34,181 nucleotides of DNA from positions 1 to 34,181 of the forward strand of contig CAILCO010000004.1 in NCBI GenBank assembly GCA_903832735.1. The letters run 5' to 3'. Source of the DNA: an uncultured Sterolibacterium sp. Its GTDB lineage: Bacteria > Pseudomonadota > Gammaproteobacteria > Burkholderiales > Rhodocyclaceae. Positions 1-11,884 of the stretch are shown here, one piece after another (position 1 is the first letter of the stretch; each line of letters opens with the position of its first letter). A program made the translations under genes and the position numbers. The notes under the pieces are model-generated. The model did not search any database and was not told where the DNA came from. It was given only the letters and a program-made list of their open reading frames with translations.

Positions 1-369
1 ATAGCGGAAGAACCCGGCTTCGAGGCATCTCTTGATTTCACCCTCAAAGGCGTTTGATGACAGGGCGATAATCGGGATGAGGGCGGTTGCGCAATCTTCG
101 CGCAACAGTTGCATCGCGTCAAAGCCGCTGACGCCCGGCAAATGCATGTCCATCAAGATGATCTCCGGCTGGCAAGCTCGGGCCAGTTGTATCCCTTGAT
201 GACCATCGACTGCCATCAGCAATTTCAAATCGCTGCGCCGCTCTAGGAATTGCTCGACTAGCGCCAGATTGGCGGGATTATCCTCAACATAAAGGAGTCT
301 GCGTTGGAGCACCTGGACATCCCGCGATGTCCCCGTGTGCTCTTCGTTCTGATCGAGGATATCAGACAT
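1..369 (-). CDS. Response regulator receiver-domain protein, partial (3' end outside window)
   Basis: The reverse strand reads from an ATG at 367-369 without a stop to the window edge, giving 123 residues. After about 22 polar residues comes a CheY-like receiver domain: hydrophobic strand plus the acidic pair E29-D30 (YVEDN), phospho-acceptor D74 in MDMHLPG, and the conserved Ser/Thr in IIALSSNA. The switch lysine would lie beyond the edge. An AGGAG Shine-Dalgarno sequence about 8 nt before the ATG supports this start, so this is a separate gene and not the tail of a hybrid kinase. It should be phosphorylated by a histidine kinase encoded elsewhere. The output domain, if there is one, is not visible; the receiver at the very N-terminus allows either a single-domain regulator or a receiver-plus-effector protein (for example GGDEF or HD-GYP). 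A palindrome lies 54 bp upstream of the start. Confidence 0.85.
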   Translation of the reverse strand, partial: MSDILDQNEEHTGTSRDVQVLQRRLLYVEDNPANLALVEQFLERRSDLKLLMAVDGHQGIQLARACQPEIILMDMHLPGVSGFDAMQLLREDCATALIPIIALSSNAFEGEIKRCLEAGFFRY

Positions 370-730
370 ATCGTGACTCCTGGCTCGAAGCGAAACCAGT
401 GGGATGTGGGCAGTCCGGTGAATACCATACTAAACTAGTAAGGTAATGTAGCACATATCGGCGATCCGGCCAAACCATAAGCCGGTGCACCGTCTCCGGC
501 AAGGGCAAAGTACGAAAACCCGTGACTATGTACGTCAGCAGACAGATTGATTCCTGACTTCCCCTTAGGCTTGCGTCGTCTTTCCTTTATCGGGAGATCA
601 TTGCCGATCTATAGGCAGTCCCATCACCTACATCACCCAAGTGTTGCTGCGAAGCCTAGTCAGCAAATCCGATCCGCCAGGGTCCATGAGCAAGTAGAGC
701 ACAACTTCGCCGCCCGACTGGAGAACCAAA
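370..730. other. Divergent intergenic region, no gene
   Basis: The 361 bp between the response regulator (leftward) and the lipoprotein gene (rightward) carry no supported coding sequence. The reading frame 547-924 has no ribosome-binding site and overlaps the real gene out of frame. Promoters for both neighbours must lie here. Visible structure is the palindrome at 423-445 and a short GCCGG/CCGGC hairpin at 481-500, followed by a GGG...CCC and a GTAC...GTAC pair around 503-533. I could not match this second structure to a known riboswitch. Confidence 0.6.
423..445. promoter_or_regulatory. 23-bp imperfect palindrome, candidate operator
   Basis: The sequence is TACC-a-TACTA-AAC-TAGTA-a-GGTA: nine pairs out of ten around a 3-nt centre, with one A/A mismatch. 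It lies in the divergent promoter region, 54 bp before the response-regulator start. The ACC...GGT ends recall LuxR-type boxes, but that is only a resemblance. Confidence 0.45.
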
Positions 731-2056
731 GTGCGTCAACTCGTCATGCTTCGTTTGCTCGTCTGTCTCTCTATATCGACTCTCGGCGCCTGTGGCGACG
801 TCGCGACGTTGCCGGAACAGGCGGGCGTCGGAGCGCATCCGTCGCTGCCCGCGCCGAACCCGACCCTGCTGCCCACGATCAATATCGCCCCGGCGAGAGG
901 CTGGCCCGCGGGCGCGACGCCTAAGGCTGCGCCGGGCCTGGCGGTCGGCACCTTTGCCAGCGGCCTCGACCACCCCCGCTGGCTCTATGTCCTGCCCAAC
1001 GGTGACGTGCTGGTGGCCGAAACCAACGCGCCCGCCAAGCCTGAAGACGGCAAAGGCATCCGGGGCTGGATCATGAAGCGGGTGATGCAACGCGCCGGTG
1101 CGGGTAGTCCCAGCGCCAATCGCATCACCCTGCTGCGCGACGCCGATGGTGACGGCGTCGCGGAAACGCGAACGGTCTTCCTGCAGGGGCTAAATTCGCC
1201 CTTGGGTATGACGCTCGTCGGCGACGACTTGTATGTCGCCAATAGCGACGCGATCATGCGCTTTCGTTATCGCATTGGCGAAACGCAGATTATCGATCCC
1301 GGCGTCAAGGTGATCGATTTGCCCGCAGGCGCGATCAACCATCACTGGACCAAGAATGTGCTTGCCAGCCGTGATGGTTCCCGTCTCTATGTCACGGTCG
1401 GTTCGAATAGCAATGTCGCTGAAAATGGCATGGCAAACGAAGTCGGCCGCGCCGCCATATGGGAGGTCGATCTGGCCACAAGTCGGGCGCGCGTCTTTGC
1501 CTCAGGCTTGCGCAATCCCAATGGTCTTGCCTGGCAGGAACAGAGCGGCGAACTGTGGACCACGGTCAATGAACGCGATGAGATCGGCAGCGATCTGGTG
1601 CCGGACTATTTGACCTCGGTAAAGGATGGCGCTTTCTACGGCTGGCCATACAGCTATTACGGCCAGCATGTCGATAGCAGAGTGAAGCCACCACGGCCTG
1701 ATCTGGTGGCGCGGGCGATCGCGCCGGATTATGCGCTGGGCGCGCATACCGCTTCGCTCGGACTGGTCTTCTATCAGGGCAACTCATTGCCCCCGCGGTT
1801 TTTCGGTGGGGCCTTCATCGGCCAGCACGGATCATGGAACCGCGATCCGCGGAGCGGCTACAAAGTGATCTTCGTGCCGTTCGTCGGCGGGCAGCCTGCC
1901 GGGATACCCGAGGATGTGCTCACCGGTTTTGTCAATGAGGCCGGTGAGGCACAGGGGCGTCCGGTCGGCGTGGCAATCGACCGGTCGGGCGCCTTGCTGG
2001 TCGCGGACGATGTCGGCAACAGGGTGTGGCGGGTGACCAACGCTATTCGGCAATAA
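731..2056 (+). CDS. Sorbosone/aldose dehydrogenase-family beta-propeller lipoprotein
   Basis: A 441-residue protein of the soluble glucose/sorbosone dehydrogenase family, relatives of which oxidise sugars with PQQ in the periplasm (E. coli YliI is the best-known small member). The N-terminus is a lipoprotein signal with lipobox LGAC at residues 18-21, so it should be lipid-anchored outside the inner membrane. Family signatures are [53 protein letters not shown] and IGQHGSWNR, spread along the propeller. The start is GTG at 731, with GGAG 8 nt upstream; an in-frame ATG at 746 is the alternative. No PQQ-synthesis gene is in the window, and whether it binds PQQ cannot be decided by eye. Its substrate is unknown. 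It lies about 140 bp before pgm on the same strand, with no obvious functional tie. Confidence 0.88.
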   Translation: MRQLVMLRLLVCLSISTLGACGDVATLPEQAGVGAHPSLPAPNPTLLPTINIAPARGWPAGATPKAAPGLAVGTFASGLDHPRWLYVLPNGDVLVAETNAPAKPEDGKGIRGWIMKRVMQRAGAGSPSANRITLLRDADGDGVAETRTVFLQGLNSPLGMTLVGDDLYVANSDAIMRFRYRIGETQIIDPGVKVIDLPAGAINHHWTKNVLASRDGSRLYVTVGSNSNVAENGMANEVGRAAIWEVDLATSRARVFASGLRNPNGLAWQEQSGELWTTVNERDEIGSDLVPDYLTSVKDGAFYGWPYSYYGQHVDSRVKPPRPDLVARAIAPDYALGAHTASLGLVFYQGNSLPPRFFGGAFIGQHGSWNRDPRSGYKVIFVPFVGGQPAGIPEDVLTGFVNEAGEAQGRPVGVAIDRSGALLVADDVGNRVWRVTNAIRQ

Positions 2057-2195
2057 CGCCGGCTGCGAGAGTTCCAATGTTCGCCGGCGAATAGAAGACC
2101 GCGGGAAGAGTGGAAATAATGATGTCTCAGATGACACGCGCAGACTCCAGCGTATGTTCCTTGATCGCCAAGATGGTCGCAAATCGGGTCGCAAT

Positions 2196-3851
2196 ATGCC
2201 GGTAACTGTGCACCCCATGGCCGGCAAGCCGGCCACGCCAGCGATGCTGGTGGACGTGCCCAGACTTGTGACCGCCTACTACACTGAGCGGCCGGATATT
2301 TCCGTTGGGCAGCAGCGGGTTGCGTTCGGCACTTCGGGGCACCGTGGCTCGGCGTTTAAGAGCAGCTTCAATGAATGGCATATCCTGGCCATCACGCAGG
2401 CTATTTGCGAATACCGCAGCCGTCAGGGCATCAGCGGGCCGCTGTTTCTCGGCATCGACACCCATGCCCTGTCCGTGCCGGCTTGCGCCAGCGCGCTCGA
2501 AGTGCTGGCGGCGAACGGCGTGGATGTCATGCTCGCGGAGCATGATGAATACACGCCTACGCCGGTAATTTCTCACGCGATCCTCAACTACAACCGGGGG
2601 CGCAGTGCAGGATGGGCGGACGGCATCGTCATCACGCCCTCGCACAACCCGCCTGACAGTGGCGGCTTCAAGTACAACCCGCCGAACGGCGGGCCGGCCG
2701 ATGTCGGCGTGACCGCCTGGGTCGAAGCTCGTGCCAACGAGTTTTTGGAAAACAGCCTGGAGGGCGTGCAAAGAATCGCTTATGCAAAGGCCTTGCGGGC
2801 CGGTACCACCCACCGCCACGACTTTCTCAATGCCTACGTCGGCGATCTGGTTAATGTCCTCGACCTGGACGCGATCCGCGCTGCGAAGCTAAGCTTGGCC
2901 GTGGATCCGCTCGGCGGCGCGGGCGTCCACTACTGGGCCGCGATTGCCGAGCGCTATGGCCTCGACCTCACGATTGTCGGCGATGAAGTCGATCCGACCT
3001 TCCGCTTCATGACGGCGGATTGGGATGGTCAAATCCGCATGGATCCGTCCTCGCCGTACGCAATGCAGCGTCTGATCGCCTTGAGGGATCGCTACGACAT
3101 CGCTTTTGCCTGCGACACCGACCATGACCGGCATGGGGTCGTCACCCGGAATGCCGGCCTGCTGCCAGCCAACCATTATCTTTCGGTCGCGATTTTCTAT
3201 CTCTTCCAGCATCGCCCCGGTTGGCCGCAGGGCGCGGCAGTCGGCAAGACCGTGGTGAGCAGCCAGATGATCGATCGCGTCGCCGCGCGGCTTGGCCGCA
3301 AGCTCTACGAAGTGCCGGTCGGCTTCAAGTGGTTCGTCGATGGCCTGCAGGACGGTTCGCTGGGCTTTGGCGGGGAAGAGAGCGCGGGAGCAACTTTTCT
3401 CCGTCTCAATGGTGGCGTCTGGACCACCGACAAGGACGGCATCGTCGCGGCATTGCTAGCGGCGGAGATTGCCGCGCGGATGAACCGCGATCCTGGCGAA
3501 ATCTACCAGGAGCTTGAGCGGGAGTTCGGAGAGGCTGTTGCCGACCGCGTTGAGGCAAGCGCGACCCCGGCACAGAAGCAGAAGCTGGCGCAGCTTGCTG
3601 CCCGGCAGGTCCGCTCTGCCGATCTGGCCGGAGCACCAATTCGCAGCATCATCACCCAAGCGCCCGGCAATGGCGCAGCCATAGGCGGCTTGAAAGTGAC
3701 GACCGAGAATGGCTGGTTTGCCGCGCGGCCCTCGGGCACCGAAGATCTCTACAAAATCTATGCCGAGAGTTTTCTTGGCACCGAGCATCTACGCCGTATC
3801 CTGGCGGAAGCACAGATACTCGTCGACGATGCCCTGGCGGCTTCTGACTAG
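2196..3851 (+). CDS. pgm: Phosphoglucomutase (alpha-D-glucose phosphate-specific)
   Basis: Interconverts glucose-1-phosphate and glucose-6-phosphate in the cytoplasm, linking glycogen, trehalose and surface-polysaccharide synthesis to glycolysis. The protein follows E. coli Pgm along its whole length: FGTSGHRG near the N-terminus, the phospho-serine loop TPSHNPP (about S149), the metal loop DTDHDR, the sugar loop GGEESAG, and the phosphate-binding end RPSGTEDLYKIY. E. coli has DPDYDR in the metal loop; the three metal-binding aspartates are kept. The frame is open to 2154, but the start at 2196 (551 residues) lines up best with the E. coli N-terminus and removes a non-homologous 14-residue extension. 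The ribosome-binding site is weak at either start. It is convergent with the Mla-type genes, 52 bp away. Confidence 0.95.
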   Translation: MPVTVHPMAGKPATPAMLVDVPRLVTAYYTERPDISVGQQRVAFGTSGHRGSAFKSSFNEWHILAITQAICEYRSRQGISGPLFLGIDTHALSVPACASALEVLAANGVDVMLAEHDEYTPTPVISHAILNYNRGRSAGWADGIVITPSHNPPDSGGFKYNPPNGGPADVGVTAWVEARANEFLENSLEGVQRIAYAKALRAGTTHRHDFLNAYVGDLVNVLDLDAIRAAKLSLAVDPLGGAGVHYWAAIAERYGLDLTIVGDEVDPTFRFMTADWDGQIRMDPSSPYAMQRLIALRDRYDIAFACDTDHDRHGVVTRNAGLLPANHYLSVAIFYLFQHRPGWPQGAAVGKTVVSSQMIDRVAARLGRKLYEVPVGFKWFVDGLQDGSLGFGGEESAGATFLRLNGGVWTTDKDGIVAALLAAEIAARMNRDPGEIYQELEREFGEAVADRVEASATPAQKQKLAQLAARQVRSADLAGAPIRSIITQAPGNGAAIGGLKVTTENGWFAARPSGTEDLYKIYAESFLGTEHLRRILAEAQILVDDALAASD

Positions 3852-3903
3852 CCGGGTCCGCGGCAAGGACAGACAGGATTGACGAGGCATGAAGACCAGG
3901 CCA

Positions 3904-4479
3904 TCATTTCTTGCCTTCTGGCCGCCTAAGGAGCAACGAGGGGTTGTCCTTGACTTTGCTGGTTAGGTCGCCGACGTTCGTCACGACTTTCGTGACCTTG
4001 TCCTCGATAGAAGAGAATTTCCTGACCAGCTTCGGCAGATCGTCGAGCATGGCCTTGAGGCCGGTCTTTTCCGAGGCAATTTCAGGTACCTGGCCTTTAG
4101 ACGTGACCGCAAGCAGCGTTTGCGCTGCCGGGTCGCCGCCGTTCAGATCGATCGTGACGACACCGGTGAAGCCTTTCAACGCCAGGCTGGCCTTGGTGTC
4201 GGTCTTGACCGGCGTTTCCTTGCGTAGTCGCACATCGATCAGCACCAGGCGTGTATCGTCAGGATCGATCCGAATGGACTTTACCGTGCCGACATCAACG
4301 CCGCGGAAAGTCACCGGATCGCCGGCCGTGAGGCCGCTGACCGAGTCGGGAAAATGGATGCGATAGAGAATATCGTCTCGGTGGCCCGGGCTTCCCAGCC
4401 AGACGGCGAGAACTGCCGCCGCAACTGAAAAGAAGATGATGAACAGGCCTTCGAAGAAATAGTGCTGGTCAGTTTCCAT
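3904..4479 (-). CDS. MCE/MlaD-family lipid-transport protein
   Basis: A 191-residue protein with one membrane-spanning segment at residues 9-29 and a single MCE domain at about 38-115 (IHFPDSVSGLTAGDPVTFRGVDVGTVKSI is split over this region). After it comes a helical tail with regularly spaced hydrophobics (about 130-180) and a basic end. In the Mla system, MlaD forms a hexameric ring on the permease in the inner membrane and hands phospholipids across the periplasm. This is the last gene of a three-gene set: its ATG overlaps the end of the ATPase gene by 11 bp. No mlaC, mlaB or vacJ/mlaA is next to it, so the periplasmic partner must be elsewhere or this is a distinct MCE transporter. The direction of transport and the lipid cannot be told from the sequence. 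Confidence 0.88.
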   Translation of the reverse strand: METDQHYFFEGLFIIFFSVAAAVLAVWLGSPGHRDDILYRIHFPDSVSGLTAGDPVTFRGVDVGTVKSIRIDPDDTRLVLIDVRLRKETPVKTDTKASLALKGFTGVVTIDLNGGDPAAQTLLAVTSKGQVPEIASEKTGLKAMLDDLPKLVRKFSSIEDKVTKVVTNVGDLTSKVKDNPSLLLRRPEGKK

Positions 4480-5260
4480 GGTTTTTCTTCCTTGCTTGCA
4501 TTGCCCCTAGTGCGCGTGGTCCGTGAAAGAATTCGTGTATCCACGGATGATCGGATTTCATCAGCTGGTCTACCGTGCCGATGGTCAGTTTCCTGTCGAC
4601 CAGCACGGCAATGCGGCCACAGATGGAAAACAGTGTGGTCAGATCATGAGTGACGATGACGACGGTAACGCCGAGACTACCGTTGAGCTGCTTGATCAGC
4701 GCGTCGATGCCGCTGGCGGAGATCGGATCGAGATCGGAGGTGGGCTCGTCGAGAAAGAGAATCCGCGGGTCGAGGGCCAGAGCCCGCGCAAAAGCGGCGC
4801 GCTTGACCATGCCGCCGGAAAGCGCAGAAGGGAATTTATTGCCGGTCGCCGCCGGCAAACCGGCAAGCGCCAGTTTCATCATAGCCAGTTGTTCCTGCTC
4901 TTTGGCTGGCAGCTTGGTATGTTCGCGCATCGGCAGGGTGATGTTCTGCGCTACCGACAAGGAGGAAAACAATGCGCCCTGCTGGAACAACACGCCGATC
5001 AGAGCAGCCTTTTCTGCCGCGCCGAGGGAGAGAACTGACTTGCCGTCGAGCAGGACTTCGCCGGCATCGGGCCGGTGCAAGCCGGTAAGAGTCTTGAGCA
5101 GCATCGATTTGCCTGCTCCCGATCCGCCGGCAATGCCGATGATTTCGCCGGGCAGAATGTCGAGGTCGATCCGATCATGAACCACCTGTTGTCCGAAGCG
5201 GTTGACGATACCTCGCGCGGATACCAGCGGTTCCGGTTGCGCTTTGGCTCGGACATTCAT
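4469..5260 (-). CDS. ABC transporter ATPase, MlaF-like
   Basis: A 263-residue nucleotide-binding subunit that powers the MCE permease beside it. Walker A is GGSGAGKSM (Met where Ser/Thr is usual after the S), the signature motif is LSGGMVKRAAFARA, which is typical of the MlaF group, and Walker B is ILFLDEPTSDLD, followed by the switch histidine in VTHD. The start is the ATG at 5258-5260, whose first bases form the ATGA overlap with the stop of the permease gene. A longer open frame up to 5395 runs antisense-like through the permease gene and has no support. The C-terminal tail after the switch region (MKSDHPWIHEFFHGPRA) is the usual MlaF ending. Confidence 0.93.
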   Translation of the reverse strand: MNVRAKAQPEPLVSARGIVNRFGQQVVHDRIDLDILPGEIIGIAGGSGAGKSMLLKTLTGLHRPDAGEVLLDGKSVLSLGAAEKAALIGVLFQQGALFSSLSVAQNITLPMREHTKLPAKEQEQLAMMKLALAGLPAATGNKFPSALSGGMVKRAAFARALALDPRILFLDEPTSDLDPISASGIDALIKQLNGSLGVTVVIVTHDLTTLFSICGRIAVLVDRKLTIGTVDQLMKSDHPWIHEFFHGPRALGAMQARKKNHGN

Positions 5261-6399
5261 ATCCCAAGTCTTTCGAACAGAACGGAAAACAAGGCATCGA
5301 GCGCAAGGACCACGAAAATTGATTTCACCACGGCCTGGGTGGTCTCGCGGCCGACGCTCTCCGCCGAGCCGGACACCCGGAGCCCATGCATGCATCCGAT
5401 GACGGCAATGAAGAAGGCGAAGATCGGCGCCTTGAACAGGCCGACGAAGAGATCGCCACCGCTGGCGACGTGGGGCAGGCGCGTCAGGTATTGCGTCGGC
5501 GATACATCAAGCAGCAATAGTGAGATGGCACCGCCGCCGATCAGCCCCATGACGTCGGCGAACAGCGCGAGCAGCGGCAGGGTGATGACCAGCGCGATCA
5601 GTCGCGGCACCACCAGCACCTGCATCGGCGCTATCCCCATCACTTTCAGTGCGTCGATTTCCTCCCTGGTTTGCATGACGCCGATTTCGGCGGTGAAGGC
5701 GGAGCCCGAGCGTCCTGCGACCAGGATGGCCGTGATCAGTACGCCCATTTCGCGCAACACCGACACGGCCACAAGGTTGATGGTGAGATCCTCGCCGCCA
5801 TAGGGATGCAGTTGGGCAACGCCCTGGTAGCCGATGACGATCGCGATCATCACGGCCATCACGCCGATGATGGGCAGCGCCTGAATACCGGTTTCCGCGA
5901 TATGCCGCGATATCGCAGCTGGCCGCAGGCAGTCCGGATGAATCAAGGCGCTAATTGTCCCGCTCGCCGTGCGGCCGACGAAGGTGATGATTTCGACCAG
6001 ATCATGCCTGGCATCGTGACAGCCTTTGCCCAGCTGTATGACAAAATGGCGCCACCTCGGGGCAGATTCGGCTTTCGGCAACGGTTTGAGATCGAGACCG
6101 CAGATCAGATCGAGCAAGCTCTGGTGTCCGGCGCGAACCCCGGTGAGTTCCACTCCCAGGGCGCGCAGAGCGCAGAGGAATAGCGCACCCGGCGTGTCGA
6201 GCTGGTCGAGCTCGGCAACGTCGAGGGAGCGGGATGGTCCGCGCTTCGACCATGACTTCAGGGAGTTCCTGGCGTCGGCCAGCGTCGCTATTTCAAGAGC
6301 ACCCGCCAGCGCAAGATGATCGCCAGCGCCGCTGACGACAAGCTTCGGCCGGGAAGAGTTCGCGGGCAGTTCTTGCTCGTTGGCAGACAGATCGGTCAC
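5257..6399 (-). CDS. MlaE-family permease with N-terminal STAS domain
   Basis: The inner-membrane subunit of the MCE transporter. With the GTG start at 6397-6399 it has 380 residues, the usual length for STAS-MlaE proteins. Residues about 20-100 form a STAS-like domain (LVVSGAGDHLALAGALEIA, later LDVAELDQLDTPGALFL), the role played by separate MlaB in E. coli. The rest is MlaE: several membrane segments and the motif AGRSGSAFTAEIGVMQTREE followed by DALKVMGI. The frame stays open to 6543, but the extra 48 residues do not look like protein. Neither start has a good ribosome-binding site, so the start is uncertain. Its stop overlaps the ATPase start (ATGA), so the permease, ATPase and MCE protein are translated from one message. 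Confidence 0.85.
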   Translation of the reverse strand: MTDLSANEQELPANSSRPKLVVSGAGDHLALAGALEIATLADARNSLKSWSKRGPSRSLDVAELDQLDTPGALFLCALRALGVELTGVRAGHQSLLDLICGLDLKPLPKAESAPRWRHFVIQLGKGCHDARHDLVEIITFVGRTASGTISALIHPDCLRPAAISRHIAETGIQALPIIGVMAVMIAIVIGYQGVAQLHPYGGEDLTINLVAVSVLREMGVLITAILVAGRSGSAFTAEIGVMQTREEIDALKVMGIAPMQVLVVPRLIALVITLPLLALFADVMGLIGGGAISLLLLDVSPTQYLTRLPHVASGGDLFVGLFKAPIFAFFIAVIGCMHGLRVSGSAESVGRETTQAVVKSIFVVLALDALFSVLFERLGI

Positions 6400-6649
6400 T
6401 GTGTGGTCGCGGTTGGTAGAAGATCGCAGGATCCCGTAAGCGACGGAATAGGCAGTCTTGTGATCCTCCGTGCAGGCACGGGAGCATCGACTGCAATTCA
6501 GGCTATTCGAAACTCCGGACAATCTCTGTGCGCTAACGAACACCTTGCAGCGCTAAAGATTGGAATGGGTGTGCGCCCTTATGGTCCTGGGTTCGTGGGT
6601 CCTGGGTCCCTGCCGGCTTGCAGATCCTGCCTCGGGTCCTGGTCACCGC

Positions 6650-7356
6650 TCAGGCAGCGGTTCCAAGCAATGCCCCGATACCTGCAGTGACCCCCATCGC
6701 CAAGGCACTCCAGAAGGTCACCCGGACGATTCCCGTTGCCACGTTGGCACTGCCGATATAGGCAGCCAATCCGCCCAGGAGCGCAAGAAACATCAGTGAA
6801 GCGGTCGCCACGACGGGAATCAGCTGCGACTCCGAAACGAGGGCCACGACCACCAGGGGCAAGGCCGCCCCGGCCGCGAAACTGCTGGCAGAAGCCAGCG
6901 CGGCCTGAAGCGGACGAGCGCGGAGTATTCCGGAGATGCCCAGTTCATCGCGCGCATGCGCACCCAGGGCATCGTGGGCCATGAGTTGCTCGGCGACCTG
7001 TCTTGCCAGAGCGGCATCCAGGCCGCGACCCACATAGATCGCCGTCAATTCGAGCTTTTCGCTGGCAAAGTCTGCTGCAAGCTCTTTGCGCTCCTGATCG
7101 AGCGTGGCCTTTTCGGTATCTGCTTGCGAATGAACGGAGACGTATTCTCCCGTCGCCATGGACATGGCGCCCGCGACCAGGCCGGCAATCCCGGCAATCA
7201 GTATGGTGCTGTGCGTCGAGTGTGAAGCGGCTACGCCGAGCACGAGGCTCGCTGTCGAGACGATCCCGTCGTTGGCGCCCAACACCGCGGCGCGTAACCA
7301 GCCGATGTTCTTTAGCTGGTGTTTCTCCCTATGGCGTACGGTCTTCTTAGGCGGGT

Positions 7357-7360
<4 letters not shown>
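6650..7360 (-). CDS. VIT/CCC1-family iron or manganese transporter
   Basis: A 236-residue protein of the VIT1/CCC1 family, which moves Fe2+ or Mn2+ out of the cytosol in plants, yeast and bacteria. TM1 carries GANDGIVST (about residues 28-36), TM2 carries [11 protein letters not shown] (66-76), a charged, Glu-rich cytosolic segment follows (about 80-135), and three hydrophobic helices fill the C-terminal third. The ATG at 7358-7360 overlaps the aconitase stop by 4 bp (ATGA), so translation of the transporter is coupled to that of the Fe-S enzyme AcnA. Metal specificity cannot be read from the sequence. A run of imperfect GGTCCTGGGT repeats follows the gene at 6583-6607. Confidence 0.9.
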
Positions 7361-10215
<2,855 letters not shown>

Positions 10216-10217
10216 TT

Positions 10218-10245
10218 GGGTCTACGCCTTAGGGTCTACACCTGA
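10218..10245. repeat. Tandem 14-bp repeat just upstream of acnA
   Basis: Two adjacent copies, GGGTCTACGCCTTA and GGGTCTACACCTGA, agree at 12 of 14 positions and end 2 bp before the acnA start codon (acnA reads leftward). They occupy the place of the acnA leader and ribosome-binding site, and no strong Shine-Dalgarno is otherwise seen there. The repeat could be a regulator site or only a local duplication. Confidence 0.5.
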
Positions 10246-10329
10246 TGGCTCGCGACAGTGATGCCGCGAGTTGCTTGAGTATAGCCGAGCGATGACCTCG
10301 CGACAGACTAATGACAGGCGAAAGGAAAA

Positions 10330-11736
10330 ATGATGACTGCAACGCGTGAGGAACAGGATTCCTGCGGCATCATCGAGGTGCCGAAGGAGCGGCTCTGGGG
10401 TGCGCAGACTCAGCGGTCGCTCGAACATTTCGCCATTTCCAGCGAGCGCATGCCGCAGGAAATAATCCTCGCTCTGGCCACCCTGAAGTCTGTTGCCGCC
10501 AAGGTCAACCGCGAACTGGGCTTGCTGCCGGAAGACAAGTCCAGCGCCATCGTCGAGGCGGCGGAAGAGGTGCTTGCCGGCCGTCACGTGGAGGAATTTC
10601 CCCTTTCCGTTTGGCAGACCGGTTCCGGCACCCAGAGCAACATGAACCTCAATGAGGTACTGGCCAACCGCGCCTCGGAACTGCTCGGTGGCGAGCGCGG
10701 CCGGAGTCGTCTTGTCCATGCCAACGACGAGGTCAATCTCGGCCAATCGTCGAACGACATCTTCCCGACCGCCATGCATCTGGCCGCGGTGCTCGCCATC
10801 AAGCGCCAGCTACAGCCGGCGCTGGCCGGTCTGCGCGCGACGTTGGCCGCGAAGTCGGCCGCCTTCAGCGACATCGTCAAGATCGGCCGCACCCATTTGC
10901 AGGACGCCACGCCGCTGACCCTGGGCCAGGAATTCTCCGGCTATGTCGCCCAACTCGACCATGCCGCAACGCTGATCGATGCGCTGCTGCCTTCGCTCTA
11001 TCCGCTCGCGGTCGGCGGCACTGCGGTCGGCACCGGTCTCAACACCCACCCGGAGTTCGGCGCCCGTGTCGCGGCGGAACTCGCCCGCAGCAGCGGTCTG
11101 CCATTCGTCAGCGCGGCCAACAAGTTTGCCGCGCTGGCTGCCCACGACGGCCTCGTGGCGGTACATGGCGCATTGAAGACCCTCGCCGTCGCGCTGATGA
11201 AGATCGCCAACGACGTCCGCTGGCTGGCTTCCGGGCCGCGCTGCGGCCTTGGTGAAATCGGCATTCCGGAAAACGAGCCGGGCAGCTCGATCATGCCCGG
11301 CAAGGTCAATCCGACGCAATGCGAGGCGCTGACCATGCTTTGTTGCCAGGTCATGGCCAACGACGTGGCCATCGGCATCGGCGGTGCCTCGGGAAACTTC
11401 GAACTCAATGTCTTCAAGCCGCTCATTGCCCACAATTTCATGCAAAGCGTGCGGCTGCTCGCCGATGGCATGAACAGTTTCGAGGCCCATTGTGTGCGCG
11501 GCATCACGGCCAACCGCAAGCGCATCGGCGAACTCCTGGATCGCTCGTTAATGCTGGTCACGGCGCTCGCACCACATATCGGCTACGATCGCGCCGCCGA
11601 GATCGCCAAGCGGGCGCATCATGACGCAGTGACCCTGCGCGAGGCTGCAGTGAAGCTGGGCTATGTCACGGCGGAGGACTTCGATCGCTGGGTGCGGCCG
11701 GCTGAGATGGTCGGTGGCGGCGACAGCGCCCGCTAA
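10330..11736 (+). CDS. fumC: Fumarate hydratase class II
   Basis: Converts fumarate to L-malate without an Fe-S cluster, in the cytoplasm. The 468-residue protein has the superfamily signature [11 protein letters not shown] at about residues 318-328, [11 protein letters not shown] in the N-terminal domain, and the catalytic-site histidine in [10 protein letters not shown] (H189). [18 protein letters not shown] and the absence of aspartase-type residues in these motifs favour fumarase over aspartate ammonia-lyase. The start is ATG at 10330 (a second ATG follows at once), with AAAGGA just upstream. It is divergent from acnA with 114 bp between the start codons, so two TCA-cycle genes share one promoter region. 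Class II fumarase tolerates oxidants and iron lack better than the Fe-S class I enzymes. Confidence 0.96.
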   Translation: MMTATREEQDSCGIIEVPKERLWGAQTQRSLEHFAISSERMPQEIILALATLKSVAAKVNRELGLLPEDKSSAIVEAAEEVLAGRHVEEFPLSVWQTGSGTQSNMNLNEVLANRASELLGGERGRSRLVHANDEVNLGQSSNDIFPTAMHLAAVLAIKRQLQPALAGLRATLAAKSAAFSDIVKIGRTHLQDATPLTLGQEFSGYVAQLDHAATLIDALLPSLYPLAVGGTAVGTGLNTHPEFGARVAAELARSSGLPFVSAANKFAALAAHDGLVAVHGALKTLAVALMKIANDVRWLASGPRCGLGEIGIPENEPGSSIMPGKVNPTQCEALTMLCCQVMANDVAIGIGGASGNFELNVFKPLIAHNFMQSVRLLADGMNSFEAHCVRGITANRKRIGELLDRSLMLVTALAPHIGYDRAAEIAKRAHHDAVTLREAAVKLGYVTAEDFDRWVRPAEMVGGGDSAR

Positions 11737-11832
11737 GCTTCGAAGGCGCCCGATCTGCAGGTATGACCAGCAGAGGAGCATTGTTGGCGCAATTATTGAA
11801 CTTCCTTGGCCAAATTAAGTGCTCGTCCTTTA

Positions 11833-11848
11833 TGTACGACAGCGTACA
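11833..11848. promoter_or_regulatory. Inverted repeat TGTACG-ACAG-CGTACA
   Basis: A perfect 6-bp inverted repeat with a 4-nt centre, without a T-tract after it, so an operator or a short hairpin and not a terminator. It lies about 195 bp before the SYLF gene and 13 bp before the next palindrome. Confidence 0.5.
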
Positions 11849-11860
11849 GACAGCAATTTT

Positions 11861-11884
11861 CATTCGTGATCGAATGATCATTCG
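11861..11884. promoter_or_regulatory. Overlapping palindromes sharing a CGAATG arm
   Basis: The order is CATTCG-tgat-CGAATG-at-CATTCG. The central CGAATG can pair with the CATTCG on either side; CGAATGATCATTCG at 11871-11884 is a perfect 14-bp palindrome. As DNA this resembles a pair of regulator half-site arrays; as RNA it would give two mutually exclusive hairpins. Confidence 0.5.

Noticed and set aside
370-560. Possible riboswitch in the region upstream of the dehydrogenase lipoprotein
   Set aside because: Short stems and an AAAG/GTAC pattern are present, but the conserved cores of GEMM, cobalamin, yybP or ykkC-type switches are not.
6583-6640. GGTCCTGGGT repeats after the VIT gene
   Set aside because: Two exact copies and a partial third over a short stretch look like local slippage, with no sign of function.
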